DNA of 64,000 nucleotides from Pseudopithomyces maydicus (lineage: Eukaryota; Ascomycota; Dothideomycetes; Pleosporales; Didymosphaeriaceae): contig JANTUC010000004.1 in the NCBI GenBank assembly GCA_026873275.1, positions 2,108,001 to 2,172,000 on the forward strand. The letters are read 5' to 3'. The notes under the pieces were generated by a model. That model ran no database searches, had not been told where the DNA came from, and was given only the letters and a program-made list of their open reading frames with translations. A program made the position numbers and the translations under genes. Positions 23,657 to 35,888 of the stretch are shown in pieces; within the stretch, counting starts at the first letter, position 1; the number at the start of each line of letters is the position of its first letter.

Positions 23657-24810
23657 ATGTTCAACTGGCAGAACATCGCCCTGCTCGTCCTGTCCTACGT
23701 GGTCGTGCCGCGTCTGACCTTCCTCCCTCCAACGTCCACACGCTCCTCATCGTCTTCGGCCCGTTCGTCTTCCCCAAAATCCTCAACCTCTTCAACACGT
23801 CGCGTGCCGCCTCCCGGAGCATCCCCGTCCGCCCCGTCCCCTCCAAGGTCCAACGTGCTCTGAACCTCCTGTTCGTGGCTATCGTCGCCTGGGTCGTTCT
23901 CTCGCTGCCGTCCTTCGCCGAAGAGAACGTGTTCAGGGCCACGCAGAGCAGATGGCAGATCGAAACCAATGTGCTCTTCGCCCGTCTGGGGCTGTTGCGC
24001 CCGCTGACACCCGACCATGAGCGCCTCAGGGAGAAGTTCGCTCTGAACAGTGCGAACAAGATGCTCTACTTTGCATTCGGGCCCGACACGCTGCTGAACT
24101 GTCTCTGGTGCACTGGCACCGCCTCGACCAACGACAACAGAAACTACCTGTACTATAGCCTGTCCAAGCTCATCACCCCGCACATCGCCCACCTGGCCGT
24201 CCTCGGACTCGCTACCAGCAGCATGATAGGGCCCGAGGGCAGCAGGTTCAGGATACACGCCACCATCGCTGGGCTTGCCCTGGCCGTAGCAGAGAGCTGG
24301 TACTTGGGCACCTACGACATTGCTGCAAATCGAAGAGCAAAGGTGCTGCAAGAGATCGACTTTGCTCATTGGCGGATACGTGTCTTGCGCTACATCTCTT
24401 TCGCCCTGGTCGACGTCGCCCTCGCTGCGACCCTGTATCTTACCTCGACGAATCGCTGGCTGGCGAAGCCCCAGCCCATTGCGAATCGTATAGAAGCTAC
24501 TACCAAAGTTGCCGAAGAGACGCTGCACAAGTTGAGGGCGCTTGGGTTATTGGAAAACAGCATCAATCGGGATCCCGGCCTGAGGCAGGTGCGGGAAGAA
24601 TACTGGCGTACCGAGGGACAAGTCATGAGTGATGCCGTGGCAGAGCCTGAGGTCGCCCAGAAAATAAACGAAGCCCTGGCCAAGATGGATTACGCAAGCT
24701 TGGAAGGAAAGGTTGGGGAGGTGGCCGACGGCATACTATCCGCCATTGACGCCTCAAGGCCGAGCCAACCTCTTTCCGCAAGCACCGCCAGGGAAGCGCC
24801 AGCGTCATGA
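23657..24810 (+). CDS. Multi-pass fungal membrane protein, function unknown (apparent one-base frameshift near N-terminus)
   Basis: About 384 aa if the frame change is bridged. The ATG at 23657 starts MFNWQNIALLVLSYVVVPRL in one frame. From about 23725 the coding-like sequence (VHTLLIVFGPFVFPKIL) continues in another frame up to the stop at 24810, with no ATG of its own near its beginning. One missing base in the C-rich stretch TTCCTCCCTCC at 23720-23730 would explain it; no plausible GT-AG intron does. Five or six hydrophobic segments are visible (including ALNLLFVAIVAWVVLSL, LAVLGLATSSMI, ISFALVDVALAATLYL), then a soluble charged C-terminal tail. I do not recognise a named domain. Localisation to an internal membrane is a guess. 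Confidence 0.68.
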
Positions 24811-27800
24811 ACGGTTGCAATCCCTCTTTTTTGGACGCGCCTTTCGCACGAAAGGTCATGTTTTCTTTTCTCTCTTGGTACAATAATCATGGTACAAACC
24901 GTGATTCCTGTTTTTGTATTCGCGTTCCTCATGAATGGTCGGGCGCATTGTCACGGTGTTACTCGTACGACTGTCTAGAAGCATGACTGCGGAGTCCGGC
25001 TGGTGGTTTCTTCCTCTTTGTAGAAAAGGGCACGATTGTTCACTGCATCGGGTGGCGTTCAAGAGGGTTGTGTTGGTTCCCGTGCTCACAAGCTGATACG
25101 GAGGTGCATTTCAACAGTTATTCCCGGGGTCTTCACGTGGGTTCTAAGAAGTGTTGCCCCAATCATTAGCCAGGTACTTCAATCTGTCGTCAGCATCCGT
25201 TCTTCATACCTGCGATTCCCGCATGTTGATAACAACATCCGGGTTGACGATTCCGAACGCCGGAGCTGAATGACGAAAACCATTTGACCAATCAGACTGC
25301 AAATCACCAACGCTGCAAAAATGCATTCACCAGGGATCTTAATACTCCACGCTCTCTTTCATTGTTCGCTATCCTGTTCGGCATTACTCTCTATTTGTTA
25401 AACAAAGTTTGACATTCAAATATCCCAGCCTGTCTATATGCAATACCTTGCCCCTTGCAGGTACACCGTCATGCCATCGATCACCCTAACACCACCCCAT
25501 GATGCTGGCAACCATGTCATAGGGGAGGAGTCGTTCGATGCCCTCGAGAAAGTCCAAAACGATCCACAGACCCCGCCTCGTTCCACAGCCAAGAAAGATA
25601 TTATTGCATGGCAAAGCACAAGGGAGAGGACAAATCAGGATATTGACCCGGCCGCCGAGCGGGAACGGCAAGAAAGGTATGACGAGGAGTGGAGGGTATA
25701 TCTGGGATTGGACTAGTATATCGACTTGCTGCGGGGGACAAGCAACAGGGATTCGATAACGATCAGGAGATACGTTGGGGCAGCAGTAAAGGACCGGGGG
25801 TGGTTGCCGAAGGCAGTGGAAAGTTTATGTACAAGGTCGCATCGGAAGATGGAAGACGAGGTTTCGCATAGGAATGAGAACGAATAATTTCAACTTCGTT
25901 ACGCATTGCGTATCATCCATGTGATGCCGGTGAAAAAAGGCGTCCTTGTTCCAATATCAGGTCGTCCTACATTTCTGTGTGTGTACTTACTTCAACGCCT
26001 TCCTTCTAGTACGGATATTGGCCTACCTTTTAGCCCTAAAAATCGCACCGTCTTAACACGGAGTCAACCATGTGGGGTCGGTGAATTCTTTCCCAAACAT
26101 GGAATTGTCCGAATCCAGAGCGGCTACCCGCCACCCGATCGACTTTCCTACAAAGGCACAAGATTTCATGCATGCCGTACAATACGAAGGTGGGGCGCGA
26201 TGGCGTACACACCATGTGGTCACTAAAGGCGAGCGACGGTTTTCGTGCTCTTGAAAAAATATGCTCACTAATTTTTTTTTGCGTAGGGCCGAGAATGGGT
26301 GGCAATGTATCGCAATACATATGGACTGTAATTGCACAGGACTAGCAAGTGTCGACTGGCCCCCATCAAATAATTGCATTGTGCATCAGCAGCTCGAGAA
26401 CTGATCACGAAATGTCCGTCCGCATGTGTGTTGACTTCTTCGAAACCGCCAGGTCCTATGTGCTTTCTATTCGCCAGCACTGCTACAAGTACTTTTATTC
26501 CGCGCAGTCGGGCCGTTAGCTGTCAAATGCTGGCAATGACTCGCGTGAACGGGAACGGGAACGCCACTGGCACTTCTCTCACGGGCGGGAAGTTACGCGT
26601 CAGGACTGGAGAGAGAGTCGCCTTCATTCTAGGTAGCCAAAGAGCAGCAAGTACAATATGCGAGCATGACTCGGGCGCCCCTGGCTATCGGCTTGAATCA
26701 GAGATGGTGGGCCTAATGATAATCATAACCGCGATGATGTTTGAAAGTGGAGAGTGTTTTAGATGGTGGAGAGCGCATGCATGCTTGCGAGCGACTTGTG
26801 AAGCGTGTTTATTCTCTCATCGGGTACCGTGGGTATGGACCGATCTATAGCTACATGCACTCCATTTTTATCGATTTGGTACGTCGGCAGCAACAAGTAG
26901 AGTAGGACAGGTACCGGAACGACGGCAGACTTGAACTCCTCTGCAGTAGAGCGGGTTCTCACCTGGGCATGGGGCGTTGCACGTGCCCGGCCTGGTCCCG
27001 AGGTTTCGTGGGAAGGGGGTCAAGTCTCGGGATGTCAACCACCCGCCCTGCTCATCGCTTTCGCATTCACGCGGCACGGGTAAAGGAGCAGAGCGTATCA
27101 CCTCGAGCTGGTCTCCCGCAGATTACTTATCTCCGTGCTACGCCAGCCTGCCTCAGGCATTGTGCACAGGCGAAGGATTCACAAGAGGTCCCAAGGTCGC
27201 TAATCGGGAGCTTTGATCCGTACCCACTTGGGCTGGCTGGGGACAACAAGAAACCCAGATCGTCCTGTCTTCGAGGCTGTTGGGCTTCCACTTTTCGCAA
27301 ACAACATCGAGCTTCTACCGAAGTCACCGCTCCATGGAGCACTCCATCAGGTTCTAGAAACCCACCATGGACTGACTCTGCCAGCCTTGCACGCTATTAA
27401 AATTGCCGATGCAGCGCACAGCGCTAATGCTCTCATCCGTTCGCTACCACGGTCTTGTTGGCCCAGCCAACGGGAATCGCACTGAAGGCGGGCAACTGCG
27501 TGAAAGTTGGACTTGTGGAGTATACGTCCAGGGTCCAGCATCCCTCCATGTAGCTTCAACTCAACGGACATCGCCACTCCCGCCTTTCTACCTCACCCAC
27601 ACACTGATTCAAACCCCCTCTTGGTGTGACGAATCATACGTACATAGCATCATGAGCAACCTGTGTTGGCAGGGATAGACTGGCAACGTTAGATCGCAGA
27701 CGCACGCCATTCTATTAGCGCACCGGGGCTTTGCCGCCCCAGGCGAACATTTTCCATCGTCTTCTGTCACAGAAAGTCGTCCGATTGACCTGTCGCTGAA

Positions 27801-28405
27801 AGCTCTAGATATCTGCGCTCCAGAGAGGTGCTACAGGCCGATGAAGCCTTGTCTCAAGCAAACCGGCATTAATTCGCGGCCGCTGTTTGCGGTCCCGGAG
27901 TCCTGATAAATGCAATGAATGCATGCATATGCAGCCTGAGGCGTTGCGGTGTCTCAACGGACCACACTCTAACGGCTGCAGCAAGCAACAATTGGCTTTC
28001 AGCTTTCGTATACTCAGTTTAGAGAGCATCTTAAAGGATCCTCTTCAAATCCTTCCAGTCCTTTCCTTGCGTAGATCATAGTTTCAAGAGGAAGGATCTT
28101 TCGCGCATAACGTATTAGTACGCCCGCTAATTGATACACGATTCGTGCGGTTCAAACGTCATCATCTTTACCGATACATAGCGGGATATGTACCTGGCCG
28201 CAGCCCCATCGTCCATGTATTCTTTCACACGCTAAATATTAGCTTAGGTAGCTGCTGTCCCAGTGCGGGAACCCTGAAACGACTATTATAGAGCAGAGTC
28301 CATCCCCACCTCGACTCTGAACATAGTAGAGGGAGCGTAGGGCCAGTTTTCTTCAAAGACGTCGAATGTGAGATCTTCGAGGCCAAGCTCCGCGCGGCCG
28401 CAACA
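24811..28405. other. Gene-poor region, about 3.6 kb
   Basis: Apart from one small ORF (25438-25716, listed separately) I find no supported gene. Frames of 60-160 codons at 26374-26850 and 26969-27400 lack ATG starts or coding-like flow and overlap others on both strands. No repeat families, tRNA or mobile element are recognised. Confidence 0.45.
25438..25716 (+). CDS. Small hydrophilic protein, unknown
   Basis: ATG-initiated single frame of 92 aa, or 81 aa from the second ATG (MPSITLTPPHDAG). It is rich in charged residues toward its end (ERERQERYDEEWRVYLGLD) and has no signal peptide. Codon use is like the confident genes, and the C-terminus has the look of a small conserved fungal helix-forming protein. 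I recognise no family. It stands alone in a gene-poor stretch, so transcription needs to be shown. Confidence 0.42.
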   Translation: MQYLAPCRYTVMPSITLTPPHDAGNHVIGEESFDALEKVQNDPQTPPRSTAKKDIIAWQSTRERTNQDIDPAAERERQERYDEEWRVYLGLD

Positions 28406-29913
28406 ATGGCGTCTTCCTTCGATGGCTTACTCGCGACCATGCTGTTGAATGCCCCGGATGCCAATGAAGAATTGCCCGTATCAAATCGCCCGGAAACGAT
28501 ATGGGGGACCACAGTGCCATTCCTCGTAAGCTATCTACTACTCTTGCATGGTCCACTGTCTTTAACACCGAGCAGGTCATAACTTGGATCGCTGTACTGA
28601 TGCGGTTCTGGGTTCGTTTGCGAATCATGCGAGAACCAGGCTGGGACGATGCGCTTGTGCTACTAGCTGCGATACTCAACACTGCTGCTACTACCCTTGT
28701 GATAGTTTGTGAGTGATTTGGCGATGTGTACAATGCTATGATGCTGACCAGCCGGCGCAGCTATCCGGTATGGCCTGGGTAAACACTTCATCTATCTCCA
28801 AATAGCTCAAATGCAGAACTACATAAAAGTAGGTACCATCTCAGAAGCGCGCTGTGAGCCTAGTGACTGACTACGATAGTTTTTCTACTTGGAAAATTCC
28901 CTCTATGTCACTAACACTGCTGTCATCAAGCTTTCGCTTTTGACGCAGTACCTCCGCATTTTCAAGGCGGGGACGATGAATTGGGTTTGCAAATCTTTGT
29001 TTGGGATCATCGCGGCTTGGGGGATCACCTACTCGTTTATGGCCTGGGTTCCCTGTAAGTCATCCCGTCCTGATGAACGTCGTGTCATACTGATAGCTTT
29101 AGGTTTCCCGCCTCAAGCATACTACAACAGAAACGATTACCCAAATGCTCATTGCTACGGGTTTGGATTTGGTGATGTTCAGGGATTCATTAGTCTATTT
29201 GAAAGCCACAGTGCCTTGAACATGGTGTTTGATCTTACAGTCTTCATCACACCGATGGTCATCTTCACCAAACCCAACCTCAGAATGAAGAACATTTTCG
29301 CAATGACTGGCATCTTTGTTCTAGGAGGAATGTAAGCATATAATTCCTTTCCAAACGGCCCGATGTCTACCCCACGCGCCCGATCTGGCATAGTGCTAAC
29401 CTCAACAGCGTCGTCTTCACCTCCATCTGGCGCTTCTACTCCATTGTCGAAAACAAGGCCGCCACCTATCCCTACGTCGACTTCACCTGGTGGGCTCCCA
29501 TTTCTATCATCCTCACCTGCCTCGAGATCGATCTGGCCATCATCTGCGCTTCTGTCCCCATCTTCTGGCCTGTTATCGAGGAGTCTTTCTCCGCCATCTT
29601 CGTCACGCACGAGGTCAAAATCACCGAGCAACCCCGATATTCATACGCTGAACACGGCCTTGCGTACGAGCTCGAACACGGTGCCGCCTTGCGGAGGCAC
29701 TCCAGCACCAAGACGCAGAGCACCAGTCGAGAAAGTCTGGTTATCGCGCGGGAAACCACCGCGGGGAGTGGTGCAAACGTGGCGCTGGAGGATCATTACA
29801 AGGACCGGTATCTCGCGGCACAGGTCAATCCGTTTGGCGATGTGGCACAGGGAGATGGGATGAGGATTCAGACGGATGTTAATGCTAAGCCGAAAGATAA
29901 ATGGGTATTGTAA
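28406..29913 (+). CDS. Rhodopsin-domain integral membrane protein (PTH11-like family, no CFEM)
   Basis: Seven-transmembrane protein of the fungal rhodopsin-domain family, whose better known members include PTH11-type receptors. Six exons: 28406-28525, 28576-28708, 28761-28828, 28880-29054, 29103-29331 and 29409-29913. The introns of 48-77 nt mostly have GTAAG or GTGAG donors, and the product is 409 aa. Signature blocks are the WDDALVLLA motif after the second helix, YGLGKHFIYL, and the loop motif NRNDYPNAHCYG. Helices include VITWIAVLMRFWVRL, KSLFGIIAAWGITYSFMAWV, NMVFDLTVFITPMVIF and ISIILTCLEIDLAIICA. The C-terminal tail (about 110 aa) is cytosolic, Ser/Thr-rich. There is no N-terminal CFEM domain. 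Ligand and coupling are unknown; plasma-membrane location is inferred. Confidence 0.9.
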
Positions 29914-30649
29914 AATGCTACGATGTTGATTTTCGTATCCGATACCCTGGGCGTCGTTTTGACCATTTTGCGACGGCGTTTGATTGGTATTGGGATAGGG
30001 AAGGAAAAAGGATAGCTAGGGCTGGTCTAGGCATCGGGTTATTTTTCAATGTCCACATCAAAGCTTCTCATCATGGGCCTCGCTATTTCTCATTTCGTTG
30101 TTTTATCGTGTGACTTTTCTACTATGGGTGAATTTTAATAGCACTGTCGTACTGTCATTGTGCCCCTGAAGTTTCAAGCGCGTGACACAAAGATCAAGTC
30201 ATCACGGGTAGTATGACTCGCACATCTAGGTCTCCATTCACTATATTTTCGTAAGTAGGATTCACGCTCTACTACGCGAAATGAACCTCTCGTCACCTTA
30301 CGTCTCTGCATATGTCCATTACTCCTTCTACTAAATACTTGATAGACCTTTTTTTTGGTCAGATCAGCACTATTTTTTCTTCTATCGCAGCCAATGAATA
30401 ACTCATGTGCCCAACATGTAGAAGTGTCATAGCCAAAGGACAACCAGTCATACATGGTCGCACTGGTGACCAACATGGCTGGGTGTCAACCGTTTTTTGA
30501 AGAGTCACCTATGTTTCTTTGGCACTATAAGAGCGACAGCAGCTCGTTTCCATGGTTCTCCCTCCGTACTCTGCCTCTTTGAATAGCGAAAATAACTTTT
30601 CATCGATACACCTACATTCGTTTACGAGATATACCTTTGAGGTATAACC
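29914..30649. other. Intergenic region
   Basis: No gene. A CACTATAAGAGC element at 30521-30532 is a plausible TATA box about 120 nt upstream of the next start codon. Confidence 0.45.
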
Positions 30650-31238
30650 ATGGCCGAAAACGACACACAGAAGACGGGTCCTGACCTTGGTTCGGAACTC
30701 TTAGAACCCGGCAGTAAGATCTTAGCAGATTTTGAGGGTATCGTATCCACATCTTCCACCGAAAATGGAGTGCCCTCTAACGAAGTTCACAGAAAAGAAG
30801 CTTGAATTTTGTAAGAAGTGTGGATTCAACCCTGACCAGGTCGATCTGAAAATCACTCCTCCACCGAAACAAGTCACCTACTACGGCGATCTCCGTATCC
30901 AGCAGGCTTTGCCTGAAGGCAAGCAATTTGAAAGCAAACGCCCTCTTCGTACTAAGACGGAGTTGCTGGATACCGGAATGATGGATGATCTCGACCTAAT
31001 GATCGAGACAAGTGACCGTACGAGAGAATTCATCGAGAACGCATTGGAAAAAAGCCCCCAAAGGAAAGATTTACTGGAGGACAAAGCTTTTTGGATTTAT
31101 TCCTGTGGTGGTGAGAAGACTTTCTTTATCAGAGTCGGAAAGAAGAACTCTGAAGGTCGCTTCGAACTTGTTGACGAAGCGACGGGTGCCTCGATGACCG
31201 ACGCGATCAAGGCGTTGGTGAAGAAATGGCAGACATAG
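30650..31238 (+). CDS. Conserved-looking small protein, unknown function
   Basis: Two exons, 30650-30737 and 30793-31238, joined across a 55-nt intron with GTATCG donor, CTAAC branch site 12 nt before the acceptor, and CACAG end, give 177 aa. Reading through the intron would stop early, which supports splicing. The protein is hydrophilic, without signal peptide or membrane segment. It has one cysteine pair (FCKKCGFNP), a proline-rich stretch (KITPPPKQVTYYGDLR) and a compact C-terminal half with a small beta-rich section (KAFWIYSCGGEKTFFIRVG). No family is recognised. The start context is ACCATGG, with an in-frame TATA-containing promoter upstream. Confidence 0.65.
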
Positions 31239-32653
31239 CCTTTTATTCGATCTACCTCACAGACTGGGCCCTTGGGGAAACTATGGGGATTGTGGGGGTG
31301 GTATGTGGAATGTTTTTGCAGTCGAGTAATGGAGAGAGTGGTATGAGGATATGACGATACCAGATTGTCATGTTAATCTCCAAATTTTCTCAGAGATTCA
31401 ATCCGATTACTGTTTTCCCTGCACGACTGCTTCAAACATGATCTATTCCTATATTCTCTTAAGAGTCTTGACACATATACCAGTTTCAGTATCCTATATC
31501 TGCGATATTCGCCATTTCATATTCTTCATCAAGAGGCGTCTAAAAAGCTCTCTAGGTCAACATGTCCACTCCCTGGTATTTTGAGTGTCAGACGTACAAT
31601 ATTTAGCTGCGACTGAGGGTAAATTTGTTGAAGACTAGGCGATTGCTAGAGTAGCACAACTTTGTACAGCACATGACTACTGACATTGAAGAGATGTATA
31701 CATGATTTATTCTACACATTGACTATATCATGTCTCTTTTCCATCATGTCCTGGGATCACTTCCAGTGATCTCGTGTTCTTTTTCTCTGCTGCGGCAGTT
31801 TTAAGCTGCTGAATCGCGTCGAGGATTCTCTTGCCTTCTACTGTATGAAGCCCTTGTGAGCTTACTGATAGGGAATTGAGATGTTTTTCTGCAAGTTTCT
31901 CGATATGGTAGTAATAAGCAGCAATAGTATATTTCTACTTGGAAAGATGTTCCGTGATGGTCATGGTGTATGAGTATCGATGGTTGGGCTTGCGGTAGAA
32001 GACAAAATTCATCGAAAAAAAGAGGACGGTTGTTAGTTGGTGAATCATACCAGTCATGAATATGACTTGTTGCCCTTGTGACTCTATCTTGGTTGGGGCA
32101 GCATTCTCTCGACTCATTGCCGCTCACGGGCAGAGAAGCTATTACTCGGTCGGTATCACTCCGTGAGATCGTGAAGTTTGCGTCGAAAGATGTAGTCCGC
32201 GTTCCGTAGAAGCAAAGAGTACAGGGATGTAATAGTTTCCTTGTACTCGCCCTTTCACCGCTTTTGGCAGTACATAGCCAAGGCGGAACACGCGCGCCAG
32301 AGGTTGGCAAGGAAAAAGCATGTAGTTTGCAGCCTACAGGACCCAACCAGAGTCTCAGTCGATATCTAACTAAAACAGACGCAAGTTTGAGTGATACTGA
32401 TACAAAACATGCAACGACGCACGAGAGTGGTGACTGGTTCTCCACATGGTTGACTAAAAGGTAGTCATTGTGGCTGGTGGCGTGTGGCTTGGCTAGCGCG
32501 GTGGGTGCCGAACCGTCGTTATGGACACGATGTGCCAAGTCGAAACATTGATTAACGCCGGAACACCATTCCACACCACCATTCTCTCCAGATGCGACTG
32601 CTTGGAAGCCGGACCCCCGCATTTCCTTCGCCATAGTTTGCGTGCCTTCCGTC
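31239..32653. other. Intergenic region containing one possible small gene
   Basis: The first 490 bases hold nothing recognised. A possible minus-strand small gene lies at 31728-32117 (listed separately). The rest is the promoter region of the RUD3-type gene. A minus-strand open frame of 284 codons covers 31801-32655 but shows no motif and is rejected. Confidence 0.4.
31728..32117 (-). CDS. Possible small two-exon gene, unknown
   Basis: Two coding-like pieces lie in the same minus-strand frame, separated by an in-frame TAG at about 31936. The first starts with ATG at 32117 (MSRENAAPTKIESQGQQVIF). The second runs to the stop at 31728 and is a helical, charged segment (YYYHIEKLAEKHLNSLS, then EGKRILDAIQQLKTAAAEKK). 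An intron removing the stop is likely, but I could not choose its donor; GTATGATT after FMT is best by sequence but in a different phase. If real, it would be a protein of about 85-110 aa. Confidence 0.35.
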
Positions 32654-34710
32654 ATGTCAGCACAAGCGGCGTCAGACCCGGTGAAAGATAGTGGTACGTG
32701 AGCTGAACCACTTGGATACCGACGGGCGATCCGTGGGGGAATGCGACAATCAACACTAGTCTAGACGGTTTCGCTGACCGGAATACAGGCGCTGTGTCCA
32801 AGTCCAAGAAGAAGAAGAACAAGAAGAAGGGCGGCGCAGGTAAAGCTGAGGAAGCCGCTATTGCAAATGGGACCCACGAGAAGCAGGACGAGCACGATGA
32901 AGACCCGGACACGGATGGTGAACAACAAGTACGGAGCCCTTTAGTCCCTGTCAATTCCGACAACCCGATCAGTCAGAATGGATTTGACGTAGTGTAGAAG
33001 ACCACTGTAGAAGACGACCGGGACGACGTTGAAGACGACCAACCGCTTTCGCCGACTACAGCCCAGGCGAACGGTGTCACGCCGCACTCTATATCCTCCG
33101 CCGTAGCCCTTGGCCTATCACGATCACGGTCGCAGCAGGGTCTCTCGCCCTCGCCGCCCCCGCCGTCCGACACCAGCGCACGTTTAGATGCCATTGCAAA
33201 GGAACGTGATGCGCTGCGGCAGGAAGTCACAGAGTTGCGTAAAAACCTGGAAAGCATACAAGAAAAGCACGAGGAAGAGATCAGTACACTGCAGGGTGAC
33301 CTGGAAGAGGCCAACGAGAATAAGGACCATTTCGAGACGCAGTACAAGAACTTGTTGGGGAGGGTGAACACGATCAAAACTTCCCTAGGAGATCGACTGA
33401 AGGCCGACGCGGTATGTCTGGCGTTCCTGCGCAGCATGGGCTGAATTCGCCGTTAGGGGTATATGGCTGACAGCGTCCTAGGCTCGTATTGAGGAATACC
33501 AGGCTCATGTCTCAGAACTTGAGGAACAGAATAAAGAACTCCAAGAAAGCAACACATCTTTGGCGGAGCAGTTAGACAAGTTGCGGAAAGACAACGAGGC
33601 ACAGGCAGCAGAAGCTACAACTCTACGCAGCCGGTCGAACTTGTCGCAACAGAACTGGATCAAGGAGCGTGACGAACTCATATCAAGAGAGGCATTCGCA
33701 AGGGAAGAATTTGAGAACGCAAAACAAGCCATGCAAGACTGGGAGGTTCTGGCTATGAATGAACGTTCCATAAGAGAGAACCTTGCCGAAAAGGAGGCCG
33801 AACTGAAGGAACAGATTGACTCCTTGCGTGAAGCGTATGAGAAAGCGGCTCGGGATCGTGACACCAATAATGAGGCTGTCGAGGGGCTTCAGAAGGCACT
33901 CCATGAAATACAGAATCGTAAGTCAATGCCCCTTCAATCCGGCAGCAGGATTGACCAGCTCTACAGTGCGTAAGACGGAGCTGCGGAGATCAGTGGAGAA
34001 TTACGAGTCACAGATAGATGAGCTCCGCAAGCAGGTGCAAGCGGCACAAGGGGCTGCTACTGAATCACAAAAGACACTCGAAGTCACCCAGAAAGAGCTC
34101 GAGCGCGCAGTGCCATTCGAGAAGGAAGTCAAAGAGAAGAACTTGCTGATTGGCAAGCTTCGACACGAGGCGGTAACGCTAAACGAACACCTCACAAAGG
34201 CACTGCGGATCTTGAAAAAGGGACGGCCAGAGGACAACGTGGACAGGCAGATTGTGACCAACTACTTCCTCCATTTCTTGTCCATCGATCGCTCAGACCC
34301 AAAGAAGTTTGAAGCGCTTCAGCTCATTTCCGCGCTGCTGGGCTGGAGTGATGGTAAGTAGTACGCCTGGAAATGTGCAGACCGGACGCTGACACCCTCC
34401 AGAACAAAAGGAACAGGCTGGTCTTGCCCGCCCTGGTACTTCTAATAGCAACCTCCGCATACCAATGTCACCTTTCCGCCGGACGCCATCCACGCCATCC
34501 CTCAGCAGTGGAATCAATGATCCTATGCTCATGGCTAGCAGCTCCAGCAATAAGGAATCGTTAGCAGAGCTGTGGTCTGACTTTTGGAACGTGAGTCGGA
34601 CTCGCGCAGGGGTAGTGAGCCCACTTCACCTCCACCCAGGAGTGAAACCGGAAGTGGGTTGGGAATCAGTTAGGGTGGAGCGAGGCAACGAGTACGAATT
34701 TCGATCTTGA
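32654..34710 (+). CDS. RUD3: Golgi coiled-coil GRAB-domain protein, RUD3/GRP1-like
   Basis: Cis-Golgi matrix golgin recruited by Arf1 through its GRAB domain; in yeast it supports ER-to-Golgi traffic and Golgi structure. Exons 32654-32693, 32789-32928, 32998-33411, 33482-33917, 33967-34353 and 34403-34710 give about 574 aa. The N-terminus has a lysine run (SKSKKKKNKKKGG) and acidic low-complexity sequence. A long coiled coil (roughly residues 110-440) follows, and then the GRAB block VTNYFLHFLSIDRSDPKKFE before LISALLGW. The 69-nt intron at 32929-32997 is a multiple of three and carries an in-frame TAG. The last exon may itself be spliced at GTGAGT (34592) to CCCAG, ending the protein at SDFWNE; the C-terminus is therefore uncertain. 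Confidence 0.88.
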
Positions 34711-35002
34711 AATGACCTGTTTCTTGTATTTACATAAGATACCTTTTCATCGCGTATGGGTGAATAGACTCAGCGGAGCGCCGCATGGCAGGCCGACGCT
34801 TTTGTCGCTGCCAATTCGCGGTCGAGGCGTCTCGGGACTTTGGATGCGACATGCGTGACAGCATGCTAGATTGCCTAATGGCTATGATACACTCTTCTTC
34901 CCTCTATCGTTACATATGTTGCAACATTTGCCCTGCCAAATAGCGCCCAAAATGCCAGAAAGTACATTTAATGTACAGTGTCCGCAGACCGTGTCCTCGT
35001 CA

Positions 35003-35576
35003 TCATCTCTTTCCCCAAGTGGTGTGCTTCACAATGGGCTTTTCGTCCCTGGGATCGGTCTGAGCCATGCGAGCTAGCTTGGCCGCCCCAACCTCTTCAC
35101 GCTTCAACTGCTTCTCTTGCTTCCGTGTAGGCATGCGCACCGACCACCAGTGGCTGCCAAAGATGTTGGATTTGATAGCTGCCACCCCTGTCAGACGGTT
35201 TCTCCTTCTAGGGCGGATCGCAAAGGCTGCAACACATACCATCAACACAGTAGGGACACAGGAAGTGAGCCCGCTTCACCCTGCCGCATGCAGAGCATTT
35301 GTTCAGGTTTGTGAGGTCCTTGAGACCCTTGCCAGCCATGAAGCGTGTGCGCTTCTTCATGTACGACGTCTTCTTCTTGGGGACTGCCTTGAGCACGCCC
35401 TCCCATATGTCGGACAGCGACGGAATCGATGGCAGCGAGAGCGGAATGGCGAGGGCGGCGAGGGGTGTCTGGGCGAGGCGCTGCAGCAGCGGCAGGGCGA
35501 CGACGGGCCGCTGGGGGCCGGCGAGGGCGGGCAGCAGGGTCTGCCACAGCGGCGGCAGCGGGCGGGCGAGGGCCAT
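35003..35576 (-). CDS. MRPL32: Mitochondrial large-subunit ribosomal protein bL32m
   Basis: Component of the mitochondrial 54S subunit; in yeast its maturation by the m-AAA protease controls ribosome assembly. Two exons, 35240-35576 and 35003-35187 (52-nt intron with GTATGT donor), give 173 aa. The N-terminal 60 or so residues are hydrophobic and basic without acids, as in a mitochondrial presequence. The bL32 core follows (VPKKKTSYMKKRTRFMAGKG) with a zinc ribbon formed by Cys 94, 97, 107 and 110 (CSACGRVKRAHFLCPYC). The C-terminal extension is basic. The gene is divergent from the CDC10-type septin, with 312 bases between the two start codons. Confidence 0.95.
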
Positions 35577-35888
35577 GGTTCAGCGGCGGAGTGGCGGTCA
35601 ATGGCACGCGTGATGCGGAGCGGCGATTAGTTTTGGTGTTGAGAAATTGCCAATGCACCCCAGCCCTAAGCTCCCTCGCGCTAGGCGGCGGCGGTCGTAG
35701 CGCGCTTTCGCTTCGTGGCCGCCCCCTTTCCTTTCCGCGCCAGCAAGAGCGCCAGAAAGTCCACCGTGCCTGCTGTACCTTGTTGACAGAGAACATCCAA
35801 CGCCCTCGCCCGCCCTCTCTTCACATCCTCCCTCCACCCGGTCCACCCGTCCACCACCCAGCCGCCTCGAGGCCCCCAATCCACCAAA
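35577..35888. promoter_or_regulatory. Bidirectional promoter region, MRPL32/CDC10
   Basis: 312 bases separate two divergent start codons, so both core promoters lie here. The septin side is pyrimidine-rich (CCTCCCTCCACCCGG and similar near 35828-35870), as is common in fungal housekeeping leaders. No TATA box is seen. Confidence 0.6.

Noticed and set aside
31801..32655. 284-codon minus-strand open frame starting at the RUD3 ATG (CATG palindrome)
   Set aside because: No motif, low-complexity basic composition, and a different frame in the same place looks more coding.
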